This document shows, in pieces, positions 9,250 through 20,280 of a DNA stretch of 64,000 nt. Source of the stretch: Prorocentrum cordatum. Taxonomy: Eukaryota; Sar; Dinophyceae; Prorocentrales; Prorocentraceae. The stretch is from the NCBI GenBank assembly GCA_963575745.1, contig CAUYUJ010015305.1, forward strand, positions 17,640 through 81,639, in the 5' to 3' direction. A model generated the notes under the pieces. That model was not told where the DNA came from and did no database searches. It was given only the letters and a program-made list of their open reading frames with translations. Every line of letters begins with the position of its first letter. The first letter of the stretch is position 1. Made by a program: the position numbers and the translations under genes.

Positions 9250-9767
9250 GTCGGGCATGTCCCCCTACTTACTCCAGGCGGATTTGGGGCGCAAATCAAA
9301 CATACCCCCCACTAATATTCAAAAGCATTCGAAAATGATCAGAAGATCGTTCCCATCGGGCGCCGCGGCCGACGATGTGATCTTCTGGTGCGCCACGCCA
9401 GAAGTTCCGACCCCTGAGGCTCCGGGGCCCACCAGCGGGCCCCCCGGAGGCCGAGATCGACGAGCGAGCGGGCGAGCGAACGAGCTGCCGCCGCCGCAGA
9501 GGGCGACCCAGACATGGGGCGACGGGCGTGCGCGAGCACGCTGGCCCTTCGGAAAGGACCTGGACAGATCCGCGCGCCGAAAAAATCAGGACCTTCGAGG
9601 CCGACTGTGAAATCAGGCCTGTCCCCCTGCAGAGGGATTCGCGACGAAAGATTAAAGATTGGGAAAAAGAATCCCAAGGGGGGAAAAAATATTCAAAAAA
9701 ATAGTCCCCAGACGATTTTTGTTGGGCAATTTTTGAATTTTTCCTCCAGTAGAGGGACATGCCCGAC
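9250..9767. mobile_element. Inverted-repeat-bounded segment, 518 bp
   Basis: GTCGGGCATGTCCCCCTACT at 9250 is matched in reverse complement by AGTAGAGGGACATGCCCGAC ending at 9767 (19 of 20 positions). The interior is unrelated to the other families and shows no ORF of substance. Only one copy is present here, so mobility is inferred from the inverted ends alone. Confidence 0.45.
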
Positions 9768-9896
9768 GGAGGCCGACGGCGGGACCTCTTGGCGCGCCGC
9801 CCCGGGAGCCCCCGACCCCCGAGGCCCCCGCGGAGCCGGGCGGCGGGCCCCCCTCCCGGGGGCCGGCACCGACGAGAGGCGCCCATGGGAAACAAG

Positions 9897-9947
9897 CAAC
9901 GGGCACACACAAACACGCACACACACACGCACACACACACACACACA

Positions 9948-9986
<39 letters not shown>

Positions 9987-10008
9987 GCATACACACACAC
10001 ACACACAC

Positions 10009-10058
<50 letters not shown>

Positions 10059-10092
10059 CGCAAACACGCATACACGCACACGCACACAACAA
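9897..10092. repeat. (CA)n / (CACACG)n microsatellite
   Basis: About 195 bases of CA dinucleotides are interrupted by CG. The apparent HTHTHT and VCVCVC frames are composition artefacts. Long CA/TG tracts with CG steps can adopt Z-DNA. Confidence 0.95.
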
Positions 10093-10398
10093 ACAAAAAC
10101 GTCGCAGATCTGGGGGTCTGGCGCGCTCCAAAACGCTCTCGGAGGGTGCCGGAGAATGCTCGGGGGCGACGGGTCATCTTTCAGGAGAGGAAAAAACACA
10201 CAGAGACACAAGCAATCGTTGATCCCCCCCCAAGATGCCTGGGGGAGGACGGAAATCCAAAAAATAGATCTACGAGAAAGTCGGGCTTCACTCGTGTGTC
10301 TCGGGGCCCCTGCCATCTGAGGCCTGCCGGGCCACACCGCGGCGCACCCTGGGGGCAGCACCAGAGCCGCCAGGGATGGTGGGAGGGGGGCTCAACTC

Positions 10399-10523
10399 GC
10401 CATCGCTCGGACGTCCATTCCCTGTGTTTTTTTTCGGTTTCGTGCGTGGGTTTTTCGCCAAATGATCAAGGATGCTCCTCGATGGCCCTCGCCGAAGGAC
10501 AAATGCACACGTCCGAGCGATGC
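10399..10523. mobile_element. MITE-like element, family T1 (copy 1)
   Basis: The ends are inverted: GCCATCGCTCGGACGTCCAT on the left and CACACGTCCGAGCGATGCC on the right. The interior (about 90 bp) contains TTTCGGTTTCGTGCGTGG and CCAAATGATCAAGGATGCTC. A second copy with the same ends and interior lies at 22814-22943. No ORF. Confidence 0.75.
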
Positions 10524-10599
10524 CAAGTCAGTGCCGACGCGGGAGGCCCGCAGGCCGTCCCGCGCTCCGCCTCCCCGGCAGCACTTGCGCTCCGGGCAC

Positions 10600-10745
10600 T
10601 GCCTGCTTCCCCAGGGATCCGACGTCGTGATTTTTCCAATACGGGATCCCCGGAAGTCTCGACCCATTCCCCAGGACCCAGGACCGGTTTTTCATCCCGA
10701 GTCGTTCTTTGACGGTCCCGAGGCCCGGCGAGGGCCCCTAGAGGC
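10600..10745 (-). repeat. Dispersed repeat R1, inverted copy
   Basis: The reverse complement reads GGGACCGTCAAAGAACGACT, then CGGGATGAAAAACCGGTCC, then GACGTCGGATCCCTGGGG, which is the block order of R1. Confidence 0.65.
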
Positions 10746-10884
10746 CGAGAACTGGGAAAAACCTCCGTCTTGAGTTTTTCAGTGCGTTGGATCTCTGGGT
10801 CCCAAGGCAGGATCGCGTCGTGGAAAAAATGCAGGGCGGAGGCCTTTCGCTGCTTTTTCGGCCCCTCTAGAGAGGCCCTCGGCG

Positions 10885-11106
10885 GGCTCCCGGGAGCGTC
10901 AGGAACACGACTCGGGAGGAAACATCGGTCCCGGGGAAATCGGTCGGGCCTTCCAGGGGCGCCGCCCTCCTCCTCCTCCTCCTCCCCCTCCTCATCCTTC
11001 CTCCTCCTTCCTTCTCCTCCTGCTCCTCCTCCTCCTCTCTCCTCCTCCTATCCTCCTCCTCTCCTCCTCCTCCTCCCTCCTCCTCCTCCCGCTCCTCCTC
11101 CTCCAG
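10885..11106. repeat. Partial R1 copy running into a (CCT)n array
   Basis: A truncated R1 (GAACACGACTCGGGAGG followed by ATCGGTCCCGGGG) at 10885-10965 is joined to an interrupted CCT array at 10968-11106. Confidence 0.6.
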
Positions 11107-11110
11107 GGAC

Positions 11111-11590
11111 GGGACACGTCCAGGGACGCCGTCCTGACAAAATCAGGACGTCGCCTGTCTGGGGAAGCAGCTGGGGCTTTGTGGTCGCACGTCGCTCACA
11201 CGCAGCGTCCACGGGCTCCGGGACCGTCAGAAAACGACTCGGGAGGAAAAATCGGTCCCAGGGGAATTGGTCGGGACGTCCAGGGGCGCCGTCCTGAGAA
11301 AAAACCGCTCAAGACGTCGCCTGTCTGGGACACGTCCAGGGACGCCGTCCTGACAAAATCAGGACGTCGCCTGTCTGGGGAAGCAGCTGGGGCTTTGTGG
11401 TCGCACGTCGCTCACACGCAGCGTCCACGGGCTCCGGGACCGTCAGAAAACGACTCGGGAGGAAAAATCGGTCCCAGGGGAATTGGTCGGGACGTCCAGG
11501 GGCGCCGTCCTGAGAAAAAATCAAGACGTCGCCTGTCTGGGGAAGCAGCCGGGACTTTGTTGTCGCACGTCGCTCACGCGCAGCGTCCAC
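11111..11590 (+). repeat. Tandem array of R1, period about 217 bp
   Basis: The block GGGACACGTCCAGGGACGCC starts at about 11111 and again at about 11328 with near-perfect identity between units. A third, shorter unit resumes at about 11520 (GACGTCGCCTGTCTGGGGAA). The very low divergence suggests a recent tandem duplication or ongoing homogenisation. Confidence 0.8.
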
Positions 11591-11599
11591 GGGTCCCGC

Positions 11600-12360
11600 C
11601 GTCAGGCGGCGGAGGCTGGAGAGAAGGGGAGGAGGAGGAGGAGGGAAGGAGGATTAGGAAGGGAAGGGGGGGGCTCGATGGGGCGAGAAGGCAACATGAT
11701 GGGGGAACGCCCGCGCGTGTTGGCGGCTCTGGCGGCTCGCTCCCTCGCAGAAGCGGGATGCCGCGCGATCTAGGGCGTGGGAGAGGGTCCTCGTCCTCCT
11801 CCTCCTCCTCCTCCTCCTCCTCCTCCTCCTCCTCCTCCTCCTCCTCCTCCTCCTCCTCCTCCTCCTCCTCCTCCTCCCCCTCCTCCCCCTCCCCACCCCC
11901 CCCCCGAGCCAGGCAATGCCCACCGCGCCCTCGCCGGGGCTGGACAGCTGACGACACGGGCGCCCGGCTCCGCCTGCGCGGAGCGCGGAGGACTCCCTCG
12001 CGCTCTCGCGCTCGCCCCCCAGGGGAGCACTTCTCCCCGGGGGGGCGGCGGCAACCAGCCAAACCACCGCACGGCCATGCGCGCCTGCGCACTGCGGTGA
12101 GCCAAACAAAACATGAAGCAGAAAAAACGCAAGTTCGTTTGGCATGGACTTCGGCGCGCTCCCCCTTTCGTCCCCAAAGGAGAGGCCACTTCGGGAGAAG
12201 AGGAAGGCCCCCGTCGTCGGAAGCAGCCGCCCAGCACCGGGGGACGCCGCCGAGAGGGCGGGCCCGCCTCTGCAGGGCAGGCCACCGTGGCCACGCCTGG
12301 GGGCGCCGGGCCCCGGGCCCGAGGCGGCGAGGGGCCAGCCGAAGGCCGTCGACATGGAGG
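11600..12360. other. Triplet array and GC-rich unique sequence, no gene seen
   Basis: A short GGA-rich stretch (about 11620-11670) and a pure (CCT)n array (about 11790-11885) are followed by GC-rich sequence to 12360. Several long frames overlap here on both strands with runs of Glu, Gly or Pro; none shows a domain or natural composition. Confidence 0.6.
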
Positions 12361-12365
12361 CGACA

Positions 12366-12719
12366 AGCGGGGAGCGATAAGTGTGGGGGGGCGATTAGTG
12401 GGGGGGGGGATACAGTCGAGGGGCCCAAGGACACAGAAACAAAATAGACACAAATGTGTACAAGGATCCCCCCATGCTTTCCCATATCTTTCTGGGTTTT
12501 ATCTTCCAGCCCAAGTCCCTTGTTTTACAATATATTTTTCTTGGGGATCGAAGATTCAGTGTGGCTGTGCGTTGTCTCCCTCCTGATGCAGGCGCACCTC
12601 TCGGGCCCGCAAGGGCCCCTCTTGGGCCCGCAGGGGGCTCCTCTAGGGGGCCTCGAGGGCCCCTCTTCTGCGGCCCTCGCGGGCCCACCCGCTCGTCGCC
12701 CCCCCCCCCCCCCCCCCCA
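12366..12719. mobile_element. Foldback element family T6 with a nested repeat
   Basis: The left end (GCGATAAGTGTGGGGGGG) and the right part (CTTCTGCGGCCCTCGCGGG followed by a C-run) match the left and right arms of the foldback element at 59395-59566. The interior here is replaced by a different repeat (12413-12600), so one element appears to have inserted into another. Confidence 0.45.
12413..12600 (+). repeat. Dispersed repeat R2, copy 1
   Basis: This copy reads GGGGCCCAAGGACACAGAAA, then ACACAAATG, then CCCATATCTTTCTGGGTTTT, and ends in a TGTGGCTGTGCGTTGTCTCC segment. The same series is present at 15385-15600. Confidence 0.6.
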
Positions 12720-12744
12720 CGCCGCGAGGCCCCACGGCACGGAG

Positions 12745-13250
12745 CCTGCGAGGAGGAGGAGGGGAGGAGGATGGGTGGAGGAGGGGAGGAGGCGGAAGAG
12801 GAGGCGGGGAAGAGGAGGCGGAGGAGGAGGCGGAGGAGGAGGAGGAGGAGGAGGAGGCGGAGGAGGAAGAGGAGGCGGAGGCGCCGTGCGCGAAGGCCCG
12901 ACGGCCGTCCTCCAGCAGCGCGCGGCGCGCAGCGGGGCGCAGCGCCGCGCGGGCGCCGGGTGCGCAGGGCGGCCCCCCGCCGAGCGGGTCCCGCCTGCGC
13001 GGCGTGCGCGCGGCAGCTCCCACGGACGGGGCGGGCGGAGTCGGCCGGCGGGGCGCGGGCTCAGCCACGGCCCAGGCGCAGGCGGGCACACCGAGGGGGC
13101 CTCGAGGCGCGTAGCGTGATTGCACCGCACCGGGGTGGTCCACAGGGTGGACCGCGAGGCGGGCCCTCCTGCGGCGCCTCCTCGCTCTTGGGGCTGGGTC
13201 GGGCAGGTCCTCCTACACGGGCGGAGTGTGGACGAGAAGTAAAATCGGGG
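12745..13250. other. GGA array and GC-rich sequence, no gene seen
   Basis: An interrupted (GGA)n/(GCG GAG)n array lies at about 12748-12885. The rest to 13250 is very GC-rich with no recognisable feature. Overlapping long frames are in Arg/Ala/Gly/Pro-rich compositions only. Confidence 0.6.
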
Positions 13251-13252
13251 GC

Positions 13253-13420
13253 GGCCAAGAGGGGGGCGTCCAAGAGGGGGGGGTGCAAATCATGGCAGGC
13301 GGCATGTGCGCGGCCCAGGGGGGGGGCCGGGGACGTACTGAAACAAGAAGAGGCGCCATGAAATCTGGGGAAATATCATGGCCCCGCCATGATATCCCCC
13401 CCCTAGTCATCACCCCCCCC
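13253..13420 (+). repeat. Dispersed repeat R3, copy 1
   Basis: GGCGTCCAAGAGGGGGG, GTGCAAATCATGG, GCGGCCCAGG, GAAACAAGAAGAGGCGCCAT and ATATCATGG...CCATGATAT occur in the same order in 49234-49408. A perfect nine-base inverted repeat around CCCCG lies at the end of this copy. Confidence 0.75.
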
Positions 13421-13782
13421 CTCTTTTCCGCCCCCGATAAAGGACACGCAGAGCATGCACCAGAAGAGTCGACAGAACCATCGAAACATCGTCCAGGCAT
13501 GGGGCCATCTGTGCGTCTGGGAATCTCGCGGGCGCCCCGCGCGCTGGCCGGGATGTCCCGGCTTTTCCGGCCGGCGTCCAGCCGTGGGCGCCCCGCGTGC
13601 GGGCCGATGTCTTCGGGTTCTCGCCTGGTGCCCGCCCCGGGGCGCCTCGCGGGGGTCCCGTACTGCTCGCTGGCGCCGCACCGCATAGATTGCACCACGT
13701 ACTTTCCACCACGTACACTTTGCATCATACAGCGTGCGAAATAGTTCGCGACATAGCTTTCACCAAGTAGAATGCACTGCAA

Positions 13783-13853
13783 AGGTATAAAGATACCTAT
13801 ACGATCACCCTTCGGGTGATAGGGAGGTTGTGAGGGGGGAGAGTTCAACTCTC
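13783..13853. other. Three consecutive short perfect hairpins
   Basis: AGGTAT/ATACCT with an AAAG loop (13783-13798), ATCACCC/GGGTGAT closing a CTTCGG tetraloop (13804-13820), and GAGAGTT/AACTCTC with a one-base spacer (13839-13853) lie within 71 bases. This could be a structured RNA or the relic of a mobile element. A related sequence at about 42548-42605 shares CCTTCGGGTG and TGCGATTGG but not the first two stems. Confidence 0.5.
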
Positions 13854-13924
13854 GGTATGCGATTGGGGTCGGATCGGATTCGGCGGAAGCCAGTTGGGCA
13901 CCACGGAGCACCTGTTTGGCCATT

Positions 13925-14160
13925 CATCCATCGATCTCACTCTAGATCTGCCTGTCGATCTCACTCTATCGATCTCCCCCTGCGCATCGGCATCACTGTC
14001 TATCGATCTCACAGTCGGCCTCACCGTCGATCCCACTATCGATTTGCCTATCGATCTCACCATCGATCTCACTATCGACCTCACGGGACACCACGGGACA
14101 CCGCGCCACGAGACACCACGGGACACCATTGGGACACCACGGGACACCGGCGGTGTCCAC
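13925..14160. repeat. Short tandem repeats: ATCGATCTCAC and CACGGGACAC types
   Basis: About 13925-14080 is built of degenerate 11-12 bp units around ATCGATCTCAC. About 14080-14155 is built of 10-11 bp units around CACGGGACAC. Confidence 0.8.
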
Positions 14161-14719
14161 CCACGAGCCACCGCCGGCCGACCGGGGGAGGGGAATCCGA
14201 TGAGCCCCGTTCCGCCCTGGCCGCGGCGACTTCATTCCTCTCGCCCGCCCGCCCAGCTTCGTCTCGCCCGCACGCACGGCACGAGCACGAAACAGAAGCC
14301 GACTTCTTGGTGGAGGGGCTCTCCGTGTCACTGCGATCTTCTACCCCCACCCTCCGATGCCTAGCGCACCGTACCCATCGGTCGGAAGAAGTGGGTAGAA
14401 ACATGAAGTAGGGAGGCGTTGAAAAAACATATCGGGTGTCCACCCGCCCCCTGAGGAGGAAGGAAAAGGTGAAGCCACTCGATCATTGAAGTAGGAAGGC
14501 GCTTAAAGCAGACTGGAATCTGGGAATCCCAAAATGCCTGCTTTCAACGACCGATGGGTGTTGCAGCACGGAGGTTGCCCCATACACAGACGCTGCCACA
14601 GAGACTGCACGCTGAGACTGCACGAGCCCACTGTTTGTAGGGGGGGCCGGGGGGGGGGGGGGGGTCCCCCCGGGGAGGGAGGCGGCAGACGTGCGAGTGG
14701 CGAGAGCACGTGTGGCGAC

Positions 14720-14876
14720 GGGGGGCCGGAGGAGGAGGAAAGGAGGAGGAGGGGGAGGAGGAGGAGGAGGAGGAGGAGGAGGAGGAGGAGGAGGTGGAGG
14801 AGGAGGAGGGGGAGAAGGGGGGGGGGAGAGGGAGGAAGGGAGGGGGAGGAGGAGGAGAGAAGGAGGAGGAGGATCA
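14720..14876. repeat. (GGA)n array
   Basis: About 155 bases of GGA triplets with GGG interruptions. Frames across it encode only Gly, Glu or Arg runs. Confidence 0.95.
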
Positions 14877-15011
14877 TGCTGTCTAAGCCTCTCGACGTGA
14901 CTGGGCGTGAGCGGAGCGGGTCCCGACGGCTCCGGGCCCTGCACCCTGGAGCTCTCCCCGGGGCCAGCTTCTCGTCCTGAGCCGTTCCTTGGGGTTTCCT
15001 GGGCCTGTCGA

Positions 15012-15219
15012 CTGCAATAGGGGAACAAAAAGTGACATAAACATAAAAACTCGGAGGTCCGCGCGGATTTCTCGGATCGGCGCTGGACCCCCTCCCTGGC
15101 GCGCGGGCGCGCCAGGGGCGGCGCCGGAGGCGCCGCCAGGGGGCCCCCAGCGCCGGTCCGAGAAATCCGCGCGGACCTCCCAGTTTGTATGTTTATGCCA
15201 CTTGTTGTTGCCCTATGCA
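15012..15219. mobile_element. Long foldback element, about 95-bp arms
   Basis: The left arm (TGCAATAGGGGAACAAAAAG, then GTGACATAAACATA, GGAGGTCCGCGCGGATTTCT) is matched in reverse complement by the right arm ending CCCTATGCA at about 15218. Arms agree at roughly nine of ten positions; the centre GGCGGCGCCGGAGGCGCCGCC is itself palindromic. Transcribed from either strand it would form a near-continuous hairpin, so a MITE or a small-RNA precursor is possible. Only one copy is seen here. Confidence 0.8.
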
Positions 15220-15384
15220 AGGGGAGCCCGAAGACGGCTGCCAACGTCGAGGACCCAGCCCGATCTCTTGCCTGCTCCGGTGCGGCCCCCCTACAGAGTC
15301 TGGACTCGCGCCCCAGGGCCGGCTTCTGCGCTCCGGGGCCCGTGGAGGGGCCGACTGCACTGCAGAGCCTGCGTCGTGATCCTT

Positions 15385-15600
15385 TCAAGGGGCCCCAGGA
15401 CACACAAAGAAGCACACACAAATGACACTATGCCGCATAGGTTCCCGTATTTTCAGGGTTTTTGTCTTCCCCCCCGCTTCCCATATTTTCCCATATTTTC
15501 AGGGTTTTTGTCTTCCCCCCACTTCCCATATTCTCCCATATTTTCCGGGGCATCGGCGATGAATTGTGTCTGTGTGTGTTGCTCCCCTCCGGATCCTTCC
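15385..15600 (+). repeat. Dispersed repeat R2, copy 2, with internal 55-bp duplication
   Basis: The start GGGGCCCCAGGACACACAAA matches copy 1. The segment with ATTTTCAGGGTTTTTGTC followed by TTCCCC is present twice in tandem (about 15448 and 15503). The end TGTGTCTGTGTGTGTTGCTC again matches copy 1. Confidence 0.65.
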
Positions 15601-15848
15601 AGGGCGCTGGACACTTTGGGGGCTCGTCTCCCTCAGTGGAGCAGGGGCCGACCCTTCTATATAGGGGCAAAACAAACCTACCTCGCTTTTGACCACCCTC
15701 GCTTCCAAGAGATACCAAGCGATGTCAAACCACGGCCTGTACTGGTCAGGCCGCTTGACGAGGAGGCGCGTGGTATGACTTGGTTTTGCCTGGAAGCGAA
15801 AGCGGGGTAGGTAATTCACGCTCTGACTATAGGCCTACCACGGCATGC

Positions 15849-16110
15849 TCTTAGAACCCAGAACTGTCCTAAACACCAGAACCGTTGTCTTAGAGCAGAA
15901 GCCCGAGGTGCTAAACCAAAACAGCCTCGGCCAGAAGTGAGAACACGTCGTGCTGAAACCCAGAACTGTTCTAAAAGTCTCGCCCAGAAGTGAGAACATG
16001 AGAACGTTCTTAGAACCCAGAGCTGTTCTAAAAACCATAACCGTTTTCTTAGAGCATAAGCCCGAGGTGCGAAAACAAGACAGCCTCGGCCAGAAGGGAG
16101 AATCTGTCGC
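15849..16110 (+). repeat. Tandem duplication, period about 170 bp
   Basis: CTTAGAACCCAGAACTGT starts at 15849 and CTTAGAACCCAGAGCTGT at 16019. Each is followed by ACCGTT, CTTAGAGCA, AAGCCCGAGGTG and AGCCTCGGCCAGAAG. An additional partial unit (ACCCAGAACTGTTCTAAAAG) sits between them. Confidence 0.75.
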
Positions 16111-16389
16111 GCAGGCGACAGAAGGGTCTGAGAACTTTCTTTTGTGGGCCTACATCCAGGGAAGCCAGGACGCTTCGCCACTGCTCGACTCAGGACTCCT
16201 TTCGATCTTTGCGATTCGCGATGTGCCTCTGGACAGGGCCCAGCCATCGCGCCAGCGGCGCTGCCGGCGGCGACGGCGACGGCGAGCTTCTGGTGGGCCA
16301 GGGAGTCTTGCACGTCTGCCGGTGGCCCCGCGCCGTCCGCAGAGCTGGGCGGAGGGCCAACCTCGCAGCGTCTTCGTCTTCGTTCTCAC

Positions 16390-18080
16390 TCGCCTCCTCT
16401 TCCTCCTCCACCTCCTCCTCATGATGGCCTCTTCCTCCTCTTCCTCCTGCCTCCTCTTCTCTGCTTCTCATTCCCCCTCCCTCCTCCCTCCCTCCCTTCT
16501 CCTCCATCCTTCCACCTCCTCCCTCCTCCTCCTCCCTCCTCCTCCTCCTCCTCCTCCTCCTCCTCCTCCTCCTCCTCCTCCTCCTCCTCCCCCTTTTCTT
16601 TCTTCCTTTCGGCCGCGCTCCGCCACCGCTGCCCCGGCGCGGGCTTGCCCCGGCAGACGGAGGAAGGCGTCCAAGACTGCGTAAATGGCCTGGGGGCTGG
16701 TGTCGACGACCTGCATGCCGCAGGGGCTGCGGTGTCGGGCCCCCCGTCGGCATGCAAGGTGGTCGCTGGGCGCCGGTCGGGGTATCTGCTGCTTTGCGTC
16801 TCCCTCCGCCCGTAGCTCCTGCCGCCACTTCTCGGCTTCTCGCACGTGCCTGTCTGGAGGAGACAAGGGGACACATAACAAGAGGAGGAGGAGGCGGAGG
16901 AGGAGGAGGAGGAGGAGGAGGAGGAGGAGGAGGAGGAGGGGAGGATGAGGAGGAAGGAGGAGGGGGTCGAGGGGAGGCAGGAGTGAGGAGGAGGAGGAGG
17001 AGGAGGCGGAGGAGGAGGAGGAAGGAGGAGGAGTAGGAGGAGGAGGAGGAGGAGGGAGGAGGGAGGAGGGAGGAGGTGGAAGGATGGAGGAGGAGGAGAG
17101 GAGGAGGAGGAGGAGGAGGAGGGTAGGAGGAGAGAGGAGGAGAGGAAGAAGGAGGGGGGAGAAGGAGGAGGAGGAGGGTGGGAGGTGGCTCAGCGAGAGG
17201 TCCAGGATGCAGAATGGGGGCGGGCAGCACGCGTGCCCGCTCTAATGTTGCTCCGCTTCGGGCGGGCGGCACCTGTATGGCGACGCTCGACGACGACGAG
17301 CAGCGCAGACGGGGGGAATCGAAGAAACAATCGCGAGGCCCATTTCGAGGAGGGAGGTAGGTGACGAGGTGGAGAGGCGGGAGGGAGGGCAGGTAAAAAA
17401 GGGGATAGGGTACGAGGCAAAAGGAGGAACAGTTAGGTCGAGAGGGGGAGGAGGAGGAGGAGGAGGAGAGGAGGAGGCGGAGAGAGGAGGAGGAGGAGGG
17501 GAGGAGGAGGATGGGAGGGATGGCAGCAGGAGGAGTAGGAGGAGGAGGAGGAGGAGGAGGAGGAGGAGGGAGGAGCAGGAGCAGGAGGAGGAGGAGGAGG
17601 AGGAGGAGGAGGAGGAGGAGGAGGAGGGGGAGGCGCACGGATTGTCTTTCCCGCGTGTGGCCGTGAGGGGGGTAGCGGGAGCGCGAGGAGAAGAAGAAGA
17701 AGAAAAGAAGAAGAAGAAGAAGAAGATCGTGCGGCCAAGGGCGAGTCGTGGCTGGAGCGCAGCGTCCTCTCCTCGTCGCGCCGCCAACCTGCCGTCCACC
17801 AGGCTCCTCTTCCTCCTCCTCCTCCTCCTCCTCCTCCTCCTCCTCCACCTCACCCCCGTCCCCATCCTCTCCTCCTCCCCCCTTCCCGCACCTCCGGCCT
17901 CGCCCCCCCCCCCGACCCTCCTGAGCCCTCGCTCCTCCTCGCCCTGCGGCGCCGGCCTGGCAGCGCCTCGCCGCGACCGCCTGGAACCCCTTCAGGTCGT
18001 CGAGGACCACCAGGTGCATCGCCAGCGGCATGGCTCGCGGCGGGACTGCCAGCGCGCTCGCGGCGGCGTGCCAGGGCCCG
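16390..18080. repeat. Block of (CCT)n, (GGA)n and (AAG)n arrays
   Basis: CCT arrays lie at about 16390-16600 and 17805-17850. GGA arrays lie at about 16880-17180 and 17440-17630, and an AAG tract at about 17692-17725. Purine-rich strand polarity switches three times. GC-rich spacers carry no domain-bearing ORF. Confidence 0.85.
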
Positions 18081-18933
18081 CCTCACGGGGGGCCCCCTGC
18101 CCTGCGCCAGAGCGTCTGCGGAGCGGCGGCCGGCGGGCCGCGGCGGGCAGGCCGGCCCGCGCGAGCGCGCACCGCCGGCCAGACGGACCGGCCCTGCGAG
18201 GGCAGCGCCGGCGGGTCGGGGCCTGGAGCGGGATGGGCGCAGGCAGCGCGAGCTGCCCCAGGGGAGCTAGACATGGCATGAGCTTGGGCGCCGCTGAATG
18301 GGGGCGCGGAGGGGGAGGAGGCGGAGGAGGGCGAAGGCGGAGAGGAGGAGGAGGAGGAGGAGGAGGAGGAGGAGGAGGAGGAGAGGAGGAGGAGGAGGAG
18401 GAGTGAGGAGGAGGAGGAGGAGGGGGAGGAGGAGGAGAGGGGGAGGAGGAGGAGGGGGAGGAGGAGGAGGAGGAGGAGGAGGGGGAGGAGGAGGAGGAGG
18501 AGGAGGAGGAGGAGGAGGAGGAGGAGGAGGAGGAGGACCAGTGTAAACCGAAGAACCATCAACGATGTTGGAACAAACCCGCCCTCCAAGCTCCCTCTCC
18601 ATAGGCCCCTACAACGGTTTATTTCCATTGAGGGAACCGCCTCGTTGGAAGACAACCGTTTGAAGACTCTGAAGCATACCAAGACATTGCTCTCGAGATT
18701 CCAACGCCACGGATTAACCTGACTATTGCGTCTTGACGATCCTGAATCGTGCTCGAACGCAATTCCTGGGATTCCGACATCGCGAATCAACGTGGCTGGT
18801 GCGCCCGCGTAATTCAGAATTCTTTCAGAACGCAATGTTTGGTACGTTGATGATGGGAGCCTGTGAACTCTTCCAAAGTATGTGAACGAATGTACGCGAA
18901 GCTGAAGCAATAACCACATGTTGAAAAAAGAAC

Positions 18934-19490
18934 CGCCCTCGATCCGTGAAGCTCTTGCACGTTTTTAGAACGAATGCACGCCGCGCTAAGACGAGAATCA
19001 CACTTCGAACAACGACCCGCGCTCAATATGTCAAACTCTTGCACGTTGTTCAAATGAATGTGCGCCGCGCTACGGCGAGAGACACACATTAAAAACGACC
19101 CGCCTTCAATCCGTGAACCCCTTGCACATGTTTAGAACGAATGTGCGCCGCGCTATGGCGAGAGCCACGTTTTGAAAACCACCCGCCCTCAATCCGAGAA
19201 CCTCTTGCAAATGTTTAAAACGAACGTGCGCCGCGCTATGGCGAGAGCCACATTTTGAAAACCACCCGCCCTCAATCTGTGAGACTCTTTGCACATGTTT
19301 AAAAAGATTGTGCGCCGCAGTAAGGCGAAAGCCACATTTTGAACGCCACCCGCCCTCAATATGTGAGGCTCTTTGCCCATGTTTAAAAAGATTGCGCGCC
19401 GCGGTAAGGTGCGAGACACATGTTGAAAACGACCCGCCCTCCATCGGTGAAGCTGTTGCCATGTAAGCTTCAGGGTCATACGGGGGCAAC
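18934..19490 (+). repeat. 83-bp satellite, first array (about 7 units)
   Basis: The anchor CGCCCTCAATCCGTGAA recurs at 18934, 19018, 19101, 19184, 19267, 19351 and 19435, that is every 83-84 bases. Each unit contains TTGCACATGTTTA, GCGCCGCGCTATGGCGAGA and ACATTTTGAAAAC. Confidence 0.9.
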
Positions 19491-20058
19491 AAATAATAAG
19501 CGAAACGCCTGGAAGGAAAAGGAGGCGGAGGAGGGGGAGGAGGAGGCGGAGGAGGAGGAAGAAAAGGAGGACGAGGAGGAGGGGGAGGAGGAGGAGGGGG
19601 AGGAGGAGGAGGAGGATGAGGATGATGAGGAGGAGGAGGAGGAGGAGGAGGAGGAGGAGGACCAGTGTAAACCCAAGAGTCATCAACGATGTTGGAATAA
19701 ACCCTCCCTCCAAGCTTCTTCTCTACAGGCCCCATACAGCGGTTCATTCCCATTGAAGGACATGCCTCATTGGAAGACAACCGTTTGAAGACCCTGAAGC
19801 ATGCCAAAACATTGTCCTCGGGATTCGAACGCCACGGATCAACCTGACTGTTATATATATTGACGATCCTGAATCGCGCAAAAACGCCATTCCTGGGACG
19901 TCAACACCTCGAATTTACGTAACGGTTGCACCCGCATAATCCCGAACCCTTCCAACACACCATTTCCGGTGCGCGGATCATGGGAACCCGAGGAAGTCTT
20001 GCAAATGTTAAAAAATGTGCGCGGCGCGTGGGCGAGAACCATTTTTTTGAAAAAGAGC

Positions 20059-20280
20059 TGCCCTCAATCCGTGAAGCTCTTGCACGTTTGTTTAACGAAT
20101 GTACGCCGCGCTAAGGCGAGAACCGCATGTTGAAAAATACTCGCCCTCAACCCGTGCAACTCTTACACATGTTTAAACATTTTGTGCACGGCACTATGGC
20201 GAGGACCACATTTTGAAAACGGCCCGCCCTCCATCTGTGAAGCTGTAACCAATGTTCAGGCTTCAGAGTCATAGCTGGTG
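20059..20280 (+). repeat. 83-bp satellite, second array (about 3 units)
   Basis: The same unit as 18934-19490, with anchors at 20059, 20142 and 20225. It is shorter than the first array, so unit number changed after the 1.12-kb duplication. Confidence 0.85.

Noticed and set aside
11179-12485. Overlapping 300-420 codon frames on both strands
   Set aside because: They translate the R1 tandem array and a CCT array (Ser, Pro or Glu runs); both strands are open at once, which signals composition rather than coding.
16190-18031. A 613-codon minus frame
   Set aside because: It consists of Leu/Pro/Ser/Glu runs across several triplet arrays with no domain.
19815-19850. GGGATTCGAACGCC resembling the 3' part of a tRNA
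   Set aside because: The same position in the other copy of the 1.12-kb duplication is different and no cloverleaf can be drawn.
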